From Betaproteobacteria bacterium (GTDB taxonomy: Bacteria; Pseudomonadota; Gammaproteobacteria; Burkholderiales; JAEUOS01), in assembly GCA_028292405.1 (NCBI GenBank), contig JAQGMJ010000045.1, positions 124,001 to 188,000 on the forward strand: a stretch of 64,000 bases of DNA. Direction: 5' to 3'. Every line of letters starts with the position of its first letter. Positions within the stretch are counted from its first letter, which is position 1. Of the stretch, positions 8,804 through 15,879 are shown piece after piece. Under the pieces are notes generated by a model. The model did not search any database. It was not told the origin of the DNA and worked only from the letters and a program-made list of their open reading frames with translations. The position numbers and the translations under genes are program-made.

Positions 8804-9787
8804 CTACTGCGGCGTGATGCCCGCCTCGCGGATCACCTTACCCCATTTTTCCTGCTCGGCCTTGATGTAGCGATCGGCTTCCGGGGCGGTGCTGCCCAGG
8901 GGTTCGGCGCCCAGGCCGAGCAGCTTTTCCTTGATGGCGGGCTTGGCGACCATGCGGTTCACCTCGCTGTTGAGACGCGCGAGGATGTCCGGCGGGGTTT
9001 TGGCCGGCGCCAGCAGCGCGAACCAGCCCAGCACCTCGAAGTTGGACAGCGCGCCGCCGGAGGAAGCGACGGTGGGCAGGTCCGGCATCAGGGTGCTGCG
9101 CTTTAGGCTGGAGATGGCGATCGCCCGCAGGCTGCCGGACTTGACATGCGGCACGATCACGGCGACATTTTCGAACAACATGGGCACGCGGCCGGAAAGC
9201 ACGTCGGGCATCAGCGCGCCGGTGCCCTTGTAGGGGACGTGGACGATGTTGACCCCGGCGCTGCGTTTCAATAGCTCGCCCGCCAGGTGCTGGCCGGTGC
9301 CGGGACTGGAGGAGGCGAACTCGACCTTGCCGGGATTGGCCTTCAGGTACGAAATCAGCGTCGCCATGTTGGTGGCGGGCATGCTCGGGTGCACGACTAG
9401 CAGGTAGGGGGTGGTGGCGATCATGGCGATCGGCACGAGTTCCGACTCGGCGTAGGGCAGGCTGCTGTACAGCGCCGGCACGGTGCCGTGGGCGCTGGAG
9501 ACCACGATCAGGGTGTGGCCGTCGGGCAGCGCCTTGGCGGCGATGCCGCTGGCGATGATGCCGGAAGCGCCGCCGCGGTTGTCCACCACGGCCGACTTGC
9601 CCAGGCCCTCGCTCAGCTCCTGCGCGACGATTCGCCCGACCACGTCGGTGGTGCCGCCGGGCGGAAAGCCGACCAGCACGCGAATGGTCTGCGAGGGATA
9701 GGGGTCGGCGGCGCGGGCTGCTCCGCAAGGAATAAGCAATAACGAAAGCAGCGCGGCCGCGCAGGCACGCAATGCGGGTTTGAACAT
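8804..9787 (-). CDS. Bug/TctC-family periplasmic solute receptor (3)
   Basis: A 327-residue receptor with a classical signal peptide (hydrophobic LLSLLLIPCGAARA, cleavage near residue 26). Family motifs: VLVGFPPGGTTDVV, VVDNRGGASG, LPDGHTLIV, HVPYKGTGALMPDVLSG and STAPEADRYI. The ATG follows AGGTGGAGAC closely. No metabolic gene is clearly co-transcribed, so this is an isolated receptor gene; the divergent neighbour is the TauD-like dioxygenase. Ligand unknown. Confidence 0.92.
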   Translation of the reverse strand: MFKPALRACAAALLSLLLIPCGAARAADPYPSQTIRVLVGFPPGGTTDVVGRIVAQELSEGLGKSAVVDNRGGASGIIASGIAAKALPDGHTLIVVSSAHGTVPALYSSLPYAESELVPIAMIATTPYLLVVHPSMPATNMATLISYLKANPGKVEFASSSPGTGQHLAGELLKRSAGVNIVHVPYKGTGALMPDVLSGRVPMLFENVAVIVPHVKSGSLRAIAISSLKRSTLMPDLPTVASSGGALSNFEVLGWFALLAPAKTPPDILARLNSEVNRMVAKPAIKEKLLGLGAEPLGSTAPEADRYIKAEQEKWGKVIREAGITPQ

Positions 9788-9805
9788 GTCTCCACCTTTT
9801 ATGGT

Positions 9806-9821
9806 CCGGCCTTAAGGCCGG
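9806..9821. promoter_or_regulatory. 16-bp perfect palindrome upstream of Bug receptor 3
   Basis: CCGGCCTTAAGGCCGG is a perfect palindrome 19 bp from the Bug start codon, just outside its ribosome-binding site, in the divergent region shared with the dioxygenase gene. It could be a repressor operator or a leader hairpin. No T-run follows, so a terminator is unlikely. Confidence 0.4.
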
Positions 9822-9962
9822 TTATGCACGCATCGTAGAGGGAGCGCGCGTGGCGCGTCAACCGCTTTTGCCGCTGCACCCGCAGCATAAGCACCGGCGA
9901 TGGACAAAGGCAGGTGAATTGGCTACATTGTTTTCATAGCATCGTTAGACACGGAGACAAAT

Positions 9963-10895
9963 ATGTCCGGCATTACCGTCACCCCGGTGGGCTACGCGCT
10001 CGGCGCGGAGGTTACCGGCATCGACCTGGCGCAGCCGATGTCCAGGGAGGACGCGCAGGCCGTGCTCGACGCCTGGCACCGCCACCTGATCCTGGTATTT
10101 CCCGACCAGCACATCACGCCGGAACAGCAGATTGCTTTCAGCCGCCACTTCGGCGAGCTCGACCAGCACGAGAGCCAGCCTTTCAACCGTCATCCCGATC
10201 ACGACGAGATGATGCTGATCACCAACAAGCTGGTGCGCGGCAAGCCTTCGCAGACCAAGACGGCGGGGCAGAACTGGCATACCGATCTTTCCTACACCAT
10301 CAGGCCGGCCAAGGGCACGACGCTGTATTGCCTGGAAAAGCCCTCGGTCGGCGGCGACACGCTGTTCGCCAATATGTACCTGGCCTACGAGACCCTGTCG
10401 GACAAGATGCGCCAGTTTCTCGACGGCCTGGAAGGCGTGCACGACGCCAGCCTGGTGGCCAGCCTGGACAAGCGCGACCCGGCGCTGACCGCCGAGTTCA
10501 AGCGCCTCAATCCTTTGGTGATCCACCCGGCGGTACGTACCCACCCCGGCACAGGGCGTCGCGCGCTGTACGTGAACCAGCGCGTGCGCAATTTTCTCGG
10601 CATGAGCGAGGGCGAGAGCCGCGCCATCATCGACTACCTGTGCGACTACGCGGTGCAGCCGCGCTTCGTTTATCGCCATCGCTGGCGGCTGAACGACATG
10701 ATCATGTGGGACAACCGCTGCCTCACGCACCTGGCAGTGGGCGACTATGACCCGGCCGAGCCACGCCACATGCTGCGCACTTCGTTCCTCGGCGAGTATG
10801 TGGGGCGCCTGCTCAATCCCGGGGATGCCGCCACGGCTGCCGCGCCGGCGCAGGCGCGTGATCTTGCGGTAGCGTTGAGCAACGCGCACGATTGA
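9963..10895 (+). CDS. TauD/TfdA-family Fe(II)/2-oxoglutarate dioxygenase
   Basis: A 310-residue dioxygenase of normal length. The iron ligands are His106 and Asp108 in WHTDLSY and His256 in CLTHLAVGDY; an arginine in RHMLRTSF fits the 2-oxoglutarate carboxylate site. GGAGACA precedes the ATG. The family hydroxylates taurine, 2,4-D, alkylsulfates and other acids; the variety seen cannot be narrowed from sequence. It faces a Bug receptor gene on each side and ends in a strong shared terminator. Confidence 0.9.
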   Translation: MSGITVTPVGYALGAEVTGIDLAQPMSREDAQAVLDAWHRHLILVFPDQHITPEQQIAFSRHFGELDQHESQPFNRHPDHDEMMLITNKLVRGKPSQTKTAGQNWHTDLSYTIRPAKGTTLYCLEKPSVGGDTLFANMYLAYETLSDKMRQFLDGLEGVHDASLVASLDKRDPALTAEFKRLNPLVIHPAVRTHPGTGRRALYVNQRVRNFLGMSEGESRAIIDYLCDYAVQPRFVYRHRWRLNDMIMWDNRCLTHLAVGDYDPAEPRHMLRTSFLGEYVGRLLNPGDAATAAAPAQARDLAVALSNAHD

Positions 10896-10910
10896 ATCCG
10901 CTTACCAATA

Positions 10911-10942
10911 AAAAACGGCGCCATTGCGGCGCCTTTTTTTTT
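10911..10942. terminator. bidirectional Rho-independent terminator
   Basis: Arms GGCGCC at 10917-10922 and 10928-10933 with a five-base loop, an A-run on the left (10911-10915) and nine T on the right (10934-10942). It separates the convergent dioxygenase and Bug receptor 4 genes. Confidence 0.85.
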
Positions 10943-10952
10943 CGTGCGATGT

Positions 10953-11960
10953 TCAATCGACCTTGGCGCCGGAGATTTTCACCAGGTTGCGCCACTTGTC
11001 GATTTCCGGCCCGATCATCTGCTTGAACTCGGCTGGCGTATTGCCCACCGGCTCCGAGCCCTGCTCAGCCAGTTTCGCCTTGGTCTCGGGCTGCAGCAGC
11101 ACCTTGACGATCGCCTCGTTGAGCCTGGCAATGACTTCCGGCGGCGTTTTTGCCGGCGCCAGAATGCCGTTCCACAGCGCCACTTCATAGCCCGGCAATT
11201 GCTCGCCGATCGCCGGCACCTCGGGCAGCAGCGGCGAACGTTTTTTGGTGGTGATGCCCAGTGCCTTCAACCGCCCGGCCTTCACATAGCCGACCACTTC
11301 GACCAGCGGGCCGAACACCGCCTGGATCTGCCCCGCCAGCAAATCGGAATTGGCAGGCGCGCCGCCCTTGTAGGGCACGTGCTGCATCTTGCCACCGACC
11401 ATGCTGTTGAACAGCGCCGCCGACAAATGCTGGGAGGAGCCGTTGCCCGCCGAACCATAGTTCACCGGCCCCTTGTTCTGCTTCACGTAGGCGATGAACT
11501 CGGCGAGATTGTTCGCCGGCATGCCGGGGCCGACAACCAGCAGGTTGGGAATCAGCGAGACCTGCGTGATCGGCGCCAGCTCCTGCGCGAAATCGTAGCC
11601 GGGGTTGGCGTAGAGGCTGACGTTGGTGGCATGGGTGCTGGTGGCCATCAGCAAGGTGTAGCCATCGGCTTCCGCCTTCGCTACCTGGACGGCGCCGATA
11701 TTGCCGCCGGCCCCCGGCTTGTTGTCCACCACCACGGTTTGCCCCAGCAGTGGACGCATGCCGTCCGCGACCACGCGGGCGGTGATGTCGGTGCTGCCGC
11801 CGGCGGCGAAGGGCACCACCAGGCGAATCTGGTGCGCCGGCCACGCCTGCGCATGCGCCGCGCCTGCTCCCGCAAGCAGGACCAAAGTGCAAAGAAATCC
11901 TGAAACGAGCGGACGCGGCCGGCGCAAAACGCGCGCGGACGCCGGTGTGATGCGCGGCAT
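10953..11960 (-). CDS. Bug/TctC-family periplasmic solute receptor (4)
   Basis: A 335-residue receptor. The N-terminus (MPRITPASARVLRRPRP) precedes a hydrophobic signal core ending AGAGAAHAQA. Motifs: LVVPFAAGGSTDITAR, VVDNKPGAGG, EADGYTLLM, HVPYKGGAPANSDLLAG and NTPAEFKQM. The start at 11960 was chosen for its GGAGGAGACAATC-ATG context; a frame open 53 codons further upstream lacks a site and a signal. The upstream neighbour on the same strand is the ThDP decarboxylase pair, separated by 202 bp of highly structured DNA, so it may be a separate unit. Confidence 0.92.
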   Translation of the reverse strand: MPRITPASARVLRRPRPLVSGFLCTLVLLAGAGAAHAQAWPAHQIRLVVPFAAGGSTDITARVVADGMRPLLGQTVVVDNKPGAGGNIGAVQVAKAEADGYTLLMATSTHATNVSLYANPGYDFAQELAPITQVSLIPNLLVVGPGMPANNLAEFIAYVKQNKGPVNYGSAGNGSSQHLSAALFNSMVGGKMQHVPYKGGAPANSDLLAGQIQAVFGPLVEVVGYVKAGRLKALGITTKKRSPLLPEVPAIGEQLPGYEVALWNGILAPAKTPPEVIARLNEAIVKVLLQPETKAKLAEQGSEPVGNTPAEFKQMIGPEIDKWRNLVKISGAKVD

Positions 11961-12034
11961 GATTGTCTCCTCCGTTATATTTGTTTGCCGCGACTGCTTG
12001 CGCGCGCGGCCCGCGCTCGTTGCTTTTTGCACAT

Positions 12035-12051
12035 GACGACCTCTGGTCGTC
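12035..12051. promoter_or_regulatory. 7-3-7 inverted repeat, candidate operator
   Basis: GACGACC-TCT-GGTCGTC is a perfect inverted repeat about 75 bp upstream of the Bug receptor 4 start. Position and symmetry suit a dimeric repressor site; a small hairpin is the alternative. Confidence 0.4.
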
Positions 12052-12082
12052 CAGGCTAACTCCTTGACCGTTGTTGTCTTGT

Positions 12083-12116
12083 CATGGAATCGGCTGGCTC
12101 TGCCAGCGATTCCATG
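12083..12116. repeat. strong stem-loop, 15 paired bases
   Basis: The arms CATGGAATCG and CGATTCCATG pair perfectly. Inside them CTGGC and GCCAG pair around the loop TCT, with one bulged G at 12093. No T-run follows on either strand, so it is not a textbook terminator. It lies between the ThDP decarboxylase pair and Bug receptor 4, both leftward. Confidence 0.7.
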
Positions 12117-12126
12117 CAAATCAGCC

Positions 12127-12156
12127 CCGACAAAAGCAGGTTTTTACTTTTGTCGG
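12127..12156 (-). terminator. hairpin just after the ThDP decarboxylase stop
   Basis: Perfect ten-base arms CCGACAAAAG and CTTTTGTCGG flank a ten-base loop. It starts six bases beyond the stop of the beta subunit gene, where a terminator or 3'-end stabilising hairpin would sit. The T-run is missing, so termination strength is uncertain. Confidence 0.5.
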
Positions 12157-12162
12157 CTACGG

Positions 12163-12756
12163 TTATTGGTGGAGTGCCGCCTCGGGTCCGAGTATCGAGA
12201 TACGCATGCGGTTCTTGATGTACGAAGCCTCGCGCGGCGGCAGCACCAACGGTAGCTTTTCCGCATCGATCTTCACCTGGGCGAACAGCGGACCGCGCAT
12301 GCCGTCGATCAGCGGACGCAGGCGCAACACGTCTTTTTGCGCCGTGATGTTCATCGTGCGCGCGAAGCCCGCCGCCTTGGCCATGCCGGCCATGTCGACG
12401 CCGTAGCCGGTGTGGGTGCGCTGCATGCCGGTCTCGCCGTAGTGCTCGTTGTCGAGCACGACGATGGAGAGGTTTTTCGGCTTTTGCACGGCTATGGTCG
12501 CCAGTGCGCCCAGGGCCATCAGCATTTCGCCGTCGCCGGTGACCACCAGCACGCGGCGCTTGGGCTGCGCCAGCGCCAGGCCCAGGCCGATCATCGCGGC
12601 GGCGCCCATCGCGCCCCAGAGGGGAAAGTTGTTGTCGTGGTCGCCGGCAGCCGTGATGTCCCAGGCCGGGGCGCCGAGGCCGCCGATTACCACCATGTCG
12701 CCGCGTTTTTTCAGCAGCTCTTTGACCACCGTGCGGCGATGCAGAAGTTCACTCAT
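12163..12756 (-). CDS. ThDP-dependent decarboxylase, C-terminal (PP-domain) subunit, sulfopyruvate decarboxylase beta-like
   Basis: A 197-residue protein containing only the pyrophosphate-binding half of a ThDP enzyme. The ThDP/Mg motif is intact: GDG at residues 74-76, then 26 residues, then Asn103. This half-size layout matches the beta subunit of sulfopyruvate decarboxylase (ComE) and similar phosphonopyruvate decarboxylase-like pairs. Its start overlaps the alpha subunit stop by eight bases, so the two are co-translated. The substrate is probably a 2-oxo acid; sulfopyruvate is only one candidate. Confidence 0.82.
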   Translation of the reverse strand: MSELLHRRTVVKELLKKRGDMVVIGGLGAPAWDITAAGDHDNNFPLWGAMGAAAMIGLGLALAQPKRRVLVVTGDGEMLMALGALATIAVQKPKNLSIVVLDNEHYGETGMQRTHTGYGVDMAGMAKAAGFARTMNITAQKDVLRLRPLIDGMRGPLFAQVKIDAEKLPLVLPPREASYIKNRMRISILGPEAALHQ

Positions 12757-13405
12757 TGATATCTCCCGCCGGCTGGGTGAGTTTGCGGAAATCCTTCGCG
12801 CCGGAAACGCGCTGGCCGATCAGGATGGCCACGGGACGGAAGGTGTTGAATGCCAGGCGCAGGCCGGAAGAGACCATTTCCGGCACGTCGGCGGCGATGT
12901 CGGCGCGCTTGACCAGTACGCCCACCGCTTCGAGCACCGCCTGGGTGGAGTCGCCCATCGGCACCTGGGCGGCATTGAATTCGCCGTGGTCGCCGCGCAT
13001 GGTCACCAGAATGAGCAACGGCATGCTGCACGCCACCGGCAGGGAGAGCATGTTGATGCAATTGCCGACGCCGCTGCTTTGCATCAACAGCACACCCTTC
13101 TCACCCCCGAGCCAAGCGCCGGCCAGCAGGGCCACGCCCTCTTCCTCGGTGGTCAGGCGGACGATGCGCATGCTCTTGTCCGCTTCGCAGAGCTGGATCA
13201 GGCGCGAGTGTCCGGCATCCGGCACCAGGCCGACCTGGCGGATGCCGGCCTCGACCAGCATCGGGTGGACCTGCTCGGCCCAGTGCGAGGTACCCGCGGG
13301 CATCACCGGCTTGGGCGCAGCCGGTGCGGGACGCGGCGCGGCGACGCGTGGGCGGCGGGCGGCGGCGCGTGCCGCCGGCTTCGCCGCCTTCGAAACTGTT
13401 GTCAT
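12749..13405 (-). CDS. ThDP-dependent decarboxylase, N-terminal (PYR-domain) subunit, sulfopyruvate decarboxylase alpha-like
   Basis: A 218-residue partner of the downstream PP-domain subunit. Residues 1-35 form an odd Ala/Arg/Pro/Lys-rich tail. The PYR domain begins near residue 40; RLTTEEEGVALLAGAW (from residue 83) holds the glutamates where the ThDP N1'-activating Glu is found. MTTV at 13405 was chosen because GGAGACA lies just upstream; 13 further in-frame codons upstream lack support. The basic tail is unusual for a cytoplasmic enzyme subunit. Confidence 0.82.
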   Translation of the reverse strand: MTTVSKAAKPAARAAARRPRVAAPRPAPAAPKPVMPAGTSHWAEQVHPMLVEAGIRQVGLVPDAGHSRLIQLCEADKSMRIVRLTTEEEGVALLAGAWLGGEKGVLLMQSSGVGNCINMLSLPVACSMPLLILVTMRGDHGEFNAAQVPMGDSTQAVLEAVGVLVKRADIAADVPEMVSSGLRLAFNTFRPVAILIGQRVSGAKDFRKLTQPAGDINE

Positions 13406-13607
13406 TTTGTCTCCAGTATGGGTCGTGTATGCTCGCCCGTGCATGTGACCTTATGCCGACACCGCGCGGACAGCGCCTATATTAGCTCGCAGCGGCAAAT
13501 CGTAAGGCCCGCGCGGCATCGGGACAACCGCCGCCGGCGCATTGCCCGGATTAGCGGCGCCTCCATCCGCCCGCTGCCGGAGCGGACGGACAGCAGCCGA
13601 ATAAATG

Positions 13608-13624
13608 GTATAAACTATTTATAC
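13608..13624. promoter_or_regulatory. 7-3-7 inverted repeat before the Lys/Ala-rich protein gene
   Basis: GTATAAA-CTA-TTTATAC is a perfect inverted repeat in a short AT-rich patch in otherwise GC-rich DNA, 26 bp before the start codon. It overlaps TATACT (13620-13625), a good -10 hexamer match. It is probably the promoter and may be an operator, perhaps for autoregulation. Confidence 0.5.
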
Positions 13625-13650
13625 TTTTAACCCAGAGAAGGCCCAGACGC

Positions 13651-14100
13651 ATGGAAACCACCAGCAAATCCACCCGCAAGTCCGCGGCGCGCAAGAGCAC
13701 CCGCCCCGCCGCGAAAAAGCCGGCGCCGGCCGCGGCGGAAAAAAAGCCGACGCCGGCCGCGCCGGCAAAAAAGACGCCGCCCGCCACGCCGGCAAAAAAG
13801 ACGCCGGTCAAGGCGGCCAGGAAGGCGACGAAAAGCAGCAAGTCCGCCAAGCCGAAAAAGGCCGCGGCCCCGGCCAGCGAATTGAAAGTGGTGCGCGACG
13901 GCTTCACCATGCCGCAGGCGGACTATGACAAGATCAAGACAATGAAGGCGCGCTGCCTGAAAAACGGCGTCGAGGTAAAAAAGAGCCAGTTGCTGCGCGC
14001 TGGCCTGCTCGCCCTCGAAGCCCTGCCGCTGGCGGAGTTGCTGGCGCGCATCGCGGCGCTGTCGCCGGTCAAGGCGGGACGCAAGAAGAAAAAGGCCTGA
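13651..14100 (+). CDS. histone-H1-like tail fused to ribbon-helix-helix-like domain
   Basis: A 149-residue protein. Residues 1-75 are a Lys/Ala/Pro-rich tail with repeated AKKTPPATPAKKTP-like units, like the AlgP or histone-H1-like tails of proteobacteria. Residues 77-130 fold as a short strand (VVRDGFTMP), a helix (ADYDKIKTMKARCL) and a second helix (KKSQLLRAGLLALEAL), a ribbon-helix-helix-like pattern. The C-terminus is again basic (RKKKKA). It probably binds DNA non-specifically through the tail. The ribbon-helix-helix assignment is from pattern, not homology search. Confidence 0.7.
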   Translation: METTSKSTRKSAARKSTRPAAKKPAPAAAEKKPTPAAPAKKTPPATPAKKTPVKAARKATKSSKSAKPKKAAAPASELKVVRDGFTMPQADYDKIKTMKARCLKNGVEVKKSQLLRAGLLALEALPLAELLARIAALSPVKAGRKKKKA

Positions 14101-14210
14101 AGCAAGGGGGAGAAGGTGCGCCGGTGCGTTGCATCTTGCACGAGGCTGGCGCACAATCGGGCATCCGCCGTCACGGGCGGCAATAACAAGTTGTTTACGC
14201 CCAAGCCCCC

Positions 14211-14798
14211 ATGCTCCCTCCCCGTGTACTGGTATTCGCCGGCAGCGCGCGCAAGGCCGCGCTTTCCAAGCGGGTGGCGCGCGCCGCGCACATCGCGCTG
14301 CTCGAAGCCGGCGCCGACGCCACGCTGATCGACCTGGCCGACTACCACGCGCCGCTGTACCACGGCGACCTCGAAGCCGAGCAGGGCGTACCCGAGGTGA
14401 TCACCCGCCTGATGGCGGTGATCGATCAGCACGACGCCTTGCTGATCGCCACCCCGGAGTACAACGGCTCGATGCCGCCGCTGCTTGTGAACACGCTGGA
14501 CTGGTGCTCGCGCATTTTCGCCGCCCCTGGCCGTGTCGCCGGCCTGGATATCCTGGCGCAAAAGCCGGTGGCCATCGTCGGCTCATCGCCCGGCGCGCTG
14601 GGCGGCCTGCGCTCCCTGTTCCACCTGCGCGACCTGCTGGGCAACCTCGGCATGCTGGTGATGCCGAAACAGCTGGCGGTGGGCCGATCCAACGAAGCGG
14701 TCACCTCCGAAGGCCATTTGGTCGATGACCATGTACGCGCCGCCATGCTGGGCGTGGCGCGTGCGCTGGTGGATGCCACCGCAAAACTGAAGGCCTGA
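14211..14798 (+). CDS. NADPH-dependent FMN reductase
   Basis: A 195-residue flavodoxin-like reductase. FAGSARKAALSKRVA at the N-terminus is the FMN phosphate loop, and TPEYNGSMPPLLVNTLDW (residues 83-100) is the family signature seen in ChrR/azoreductase-type proteins. It reduces FMN, quinones or oxidised metals with NAD(P)H. The pirin gene follows after seven bases, so the two are probably co-transcribed, a pairing that suggests redox stress or quinone handling. Confidence 0.87.
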   Translation: MLPPRVLVFAGSARKAALSKRVARAAHIALLEAGADATLIDLADYHAPLYHGDLEAEQGVPEVITRLMAVIDQHDALLIATPEYNGSMPPLLVNTLDWCSRIFAAPGRVAGLDILAQKPVAIVGSSPGALGGLRSLFHLRDLLGNLGMLVMPKQLAVGRSNEAVTSEGHLVDDHVRAAMLGVARALVDATAKLKA

Positions 14799-14805
14799 AG
14801 AAGAT

Positions 14806-15672
14806 ATGCCGATCGCCCTGTCGCTCCAACCACATGAAAAAGACCTGGGCGGAGGTTTCATCGTGCGCCGCCTGCTGCCCGCGGCCGCGCGCCAGGGTAT
14901 CGGCCCGTTCCTGTTTTTCGACCACTTCGGCCCGGAAACCTCGCACCCGGAGGACAACCACGACGTGCGCCCGCACCCGCACATCGGCCTGGCCACGGTT
15001 ACCTACCTGTTCGAAGGCGCGATTCTGCATCGCGACAACCTCGGCAGCGTGCAGCGCATCGAGCCCGGCGCGATCAACTGGATGACCGCGGGCAGCGGCA
15101 TCGTGCATTCCGAGCGCACCCCGCCCGACCTGGCGCAAAAAACCCGCGTTTCCCACGGCTTGCAGCTTTGGACCGCCCTGCCCCGCGAATTTGAAGAGAC
15201 CGGCGCCGCGTTTCACCACACCCCGGCGGATGCGCTGCCGGTGCATCAGGCACCCAACTTCAACGTTCGGGTATTGATCGGCAGCGCCTTCGGCCTGAGT
15301 TCGCCGGTCAAGACCTTCGCCGCGACCCTGTATCTCGATTTCAGCGCCCAGGCCGGCGCCAGCTTCGACTTTTTGCCCGAGGCTGACGAGTGCGCGCTCT
15401 ACAGCGTCGATTACCCGCTGATTGTCGACGGCGTGCCGCTGCCCGCGCACACCCTGGCCCTGCTGGAAGCCGGGCGCAGCACGCGCATCCAGGCGCCGGA
15501 GGGGGCGCGCTTTATCGCGCTGGGCGGCGCGCCGCTGGACGGCCACCGCCACATCTGGTGGAACTTTGTTTCCACCAGCCGCGAGCGCATCGAGCAGGCC
15601 AAGGCCGACTGGGCAGCCAATCGCATGGGCCAGGTGCCGGGCGAAACCGAGTTCATTCCCCTGCCCAAATAA
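14806..15672 (+). CDS. pirin family protein
   Basis: A 288-residue bicupin. The N-terminal cupin has the pirin metal motif HPHIGLATVTYLFEG with the following Glu, and GSGIVHSERTP. The C-terminal cupin starts near residue 165 (FAATLYLDF). Bacterial pirins include quercetin 2,3-dioxygenases and regulators; the function cannot be decided here. It directly follows the FMN reductase gene. Confidence 0.88.
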   Translation: MPIALSLQPHEKDLGGGFIVRRLLPAAARQGIGPFLFFDHFGPETSHPEDNHDVRPHPHIGLATVTYLFEGAILHRDNLGSVQRIEPGAINWMTAGSGIVHSERTPPDLAQKTRVSHGLQLWTALPREFEETGAAFHHTPADALPVHQAPNFNVRVLIGSAFGLSSPVKTFAATLYLDFSAQAGASFDFLPEADECALYSVDYPLIVDGVPLPAHTLALLEAGRSTRIQAPEGARFIALGGAPLDGHRHIWWNFVSTSRERIEQAKADWAANRMGQVPGETEFIPLPK

Positions 15673-15720
15673 GCGCCAGCCGCCGGGGGCGGAGATGGCA
15701 CGGGCATTGCAGCAGGAGCG

Positions 15721-15740
15721 GGTATGCCTGATCGTATACC
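15721..15740. promoter_or_regulatory. candidate operator before the molybdenum hydroxylase operon
   Basis: GGTATGCCTGATCGTATACC has five-base outer arms GGTAT and ATACC and resembles GntR-type dyads. It sits about 115 bp before the leader ORF of the operon. Evidence is symmetry and position only. Confidence 0.25.
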
Positions 15741-15834
15741 AACGCATCGCCGCCCCTGCACCATCGCGAGCCGGAGCGAATTCAATGCGCCCTTTTTTGT
15801 GCACCCAGGAAGCTGCCGGATGAACGGAGAAACA

Positions 15835-15879
15835 ATGCCTCGACCCCACGTCGCGCCCGGTGCGCGCGGCCTGCCATGA
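15835..15879 (+). CDS. 14-residue leader ORF coupled to the FAD-subunit gene
   Basis: The ORF MPRPHVAPGARGLP has a strong GGAGA ribosome-binding site at 15826-15830, five bases before its ATG. Its TGA overlaps the next gene's ATG as ATGA. The FAD-subunit gene lacks a good site of its own, so translation of this short ORF probably delivers ribosomes to it. The peptide itself shows no recognisable function; Pro and Arg codons are frequent. Confidence 0.5.
   Translation: MPRPHVAPGARGLP

Noticed and set aside
12083..12116. Standard Rho-independent terminator
   Set aside because: The stem is strong, but no T-run follows on either strand; kept as a stem-loop only.
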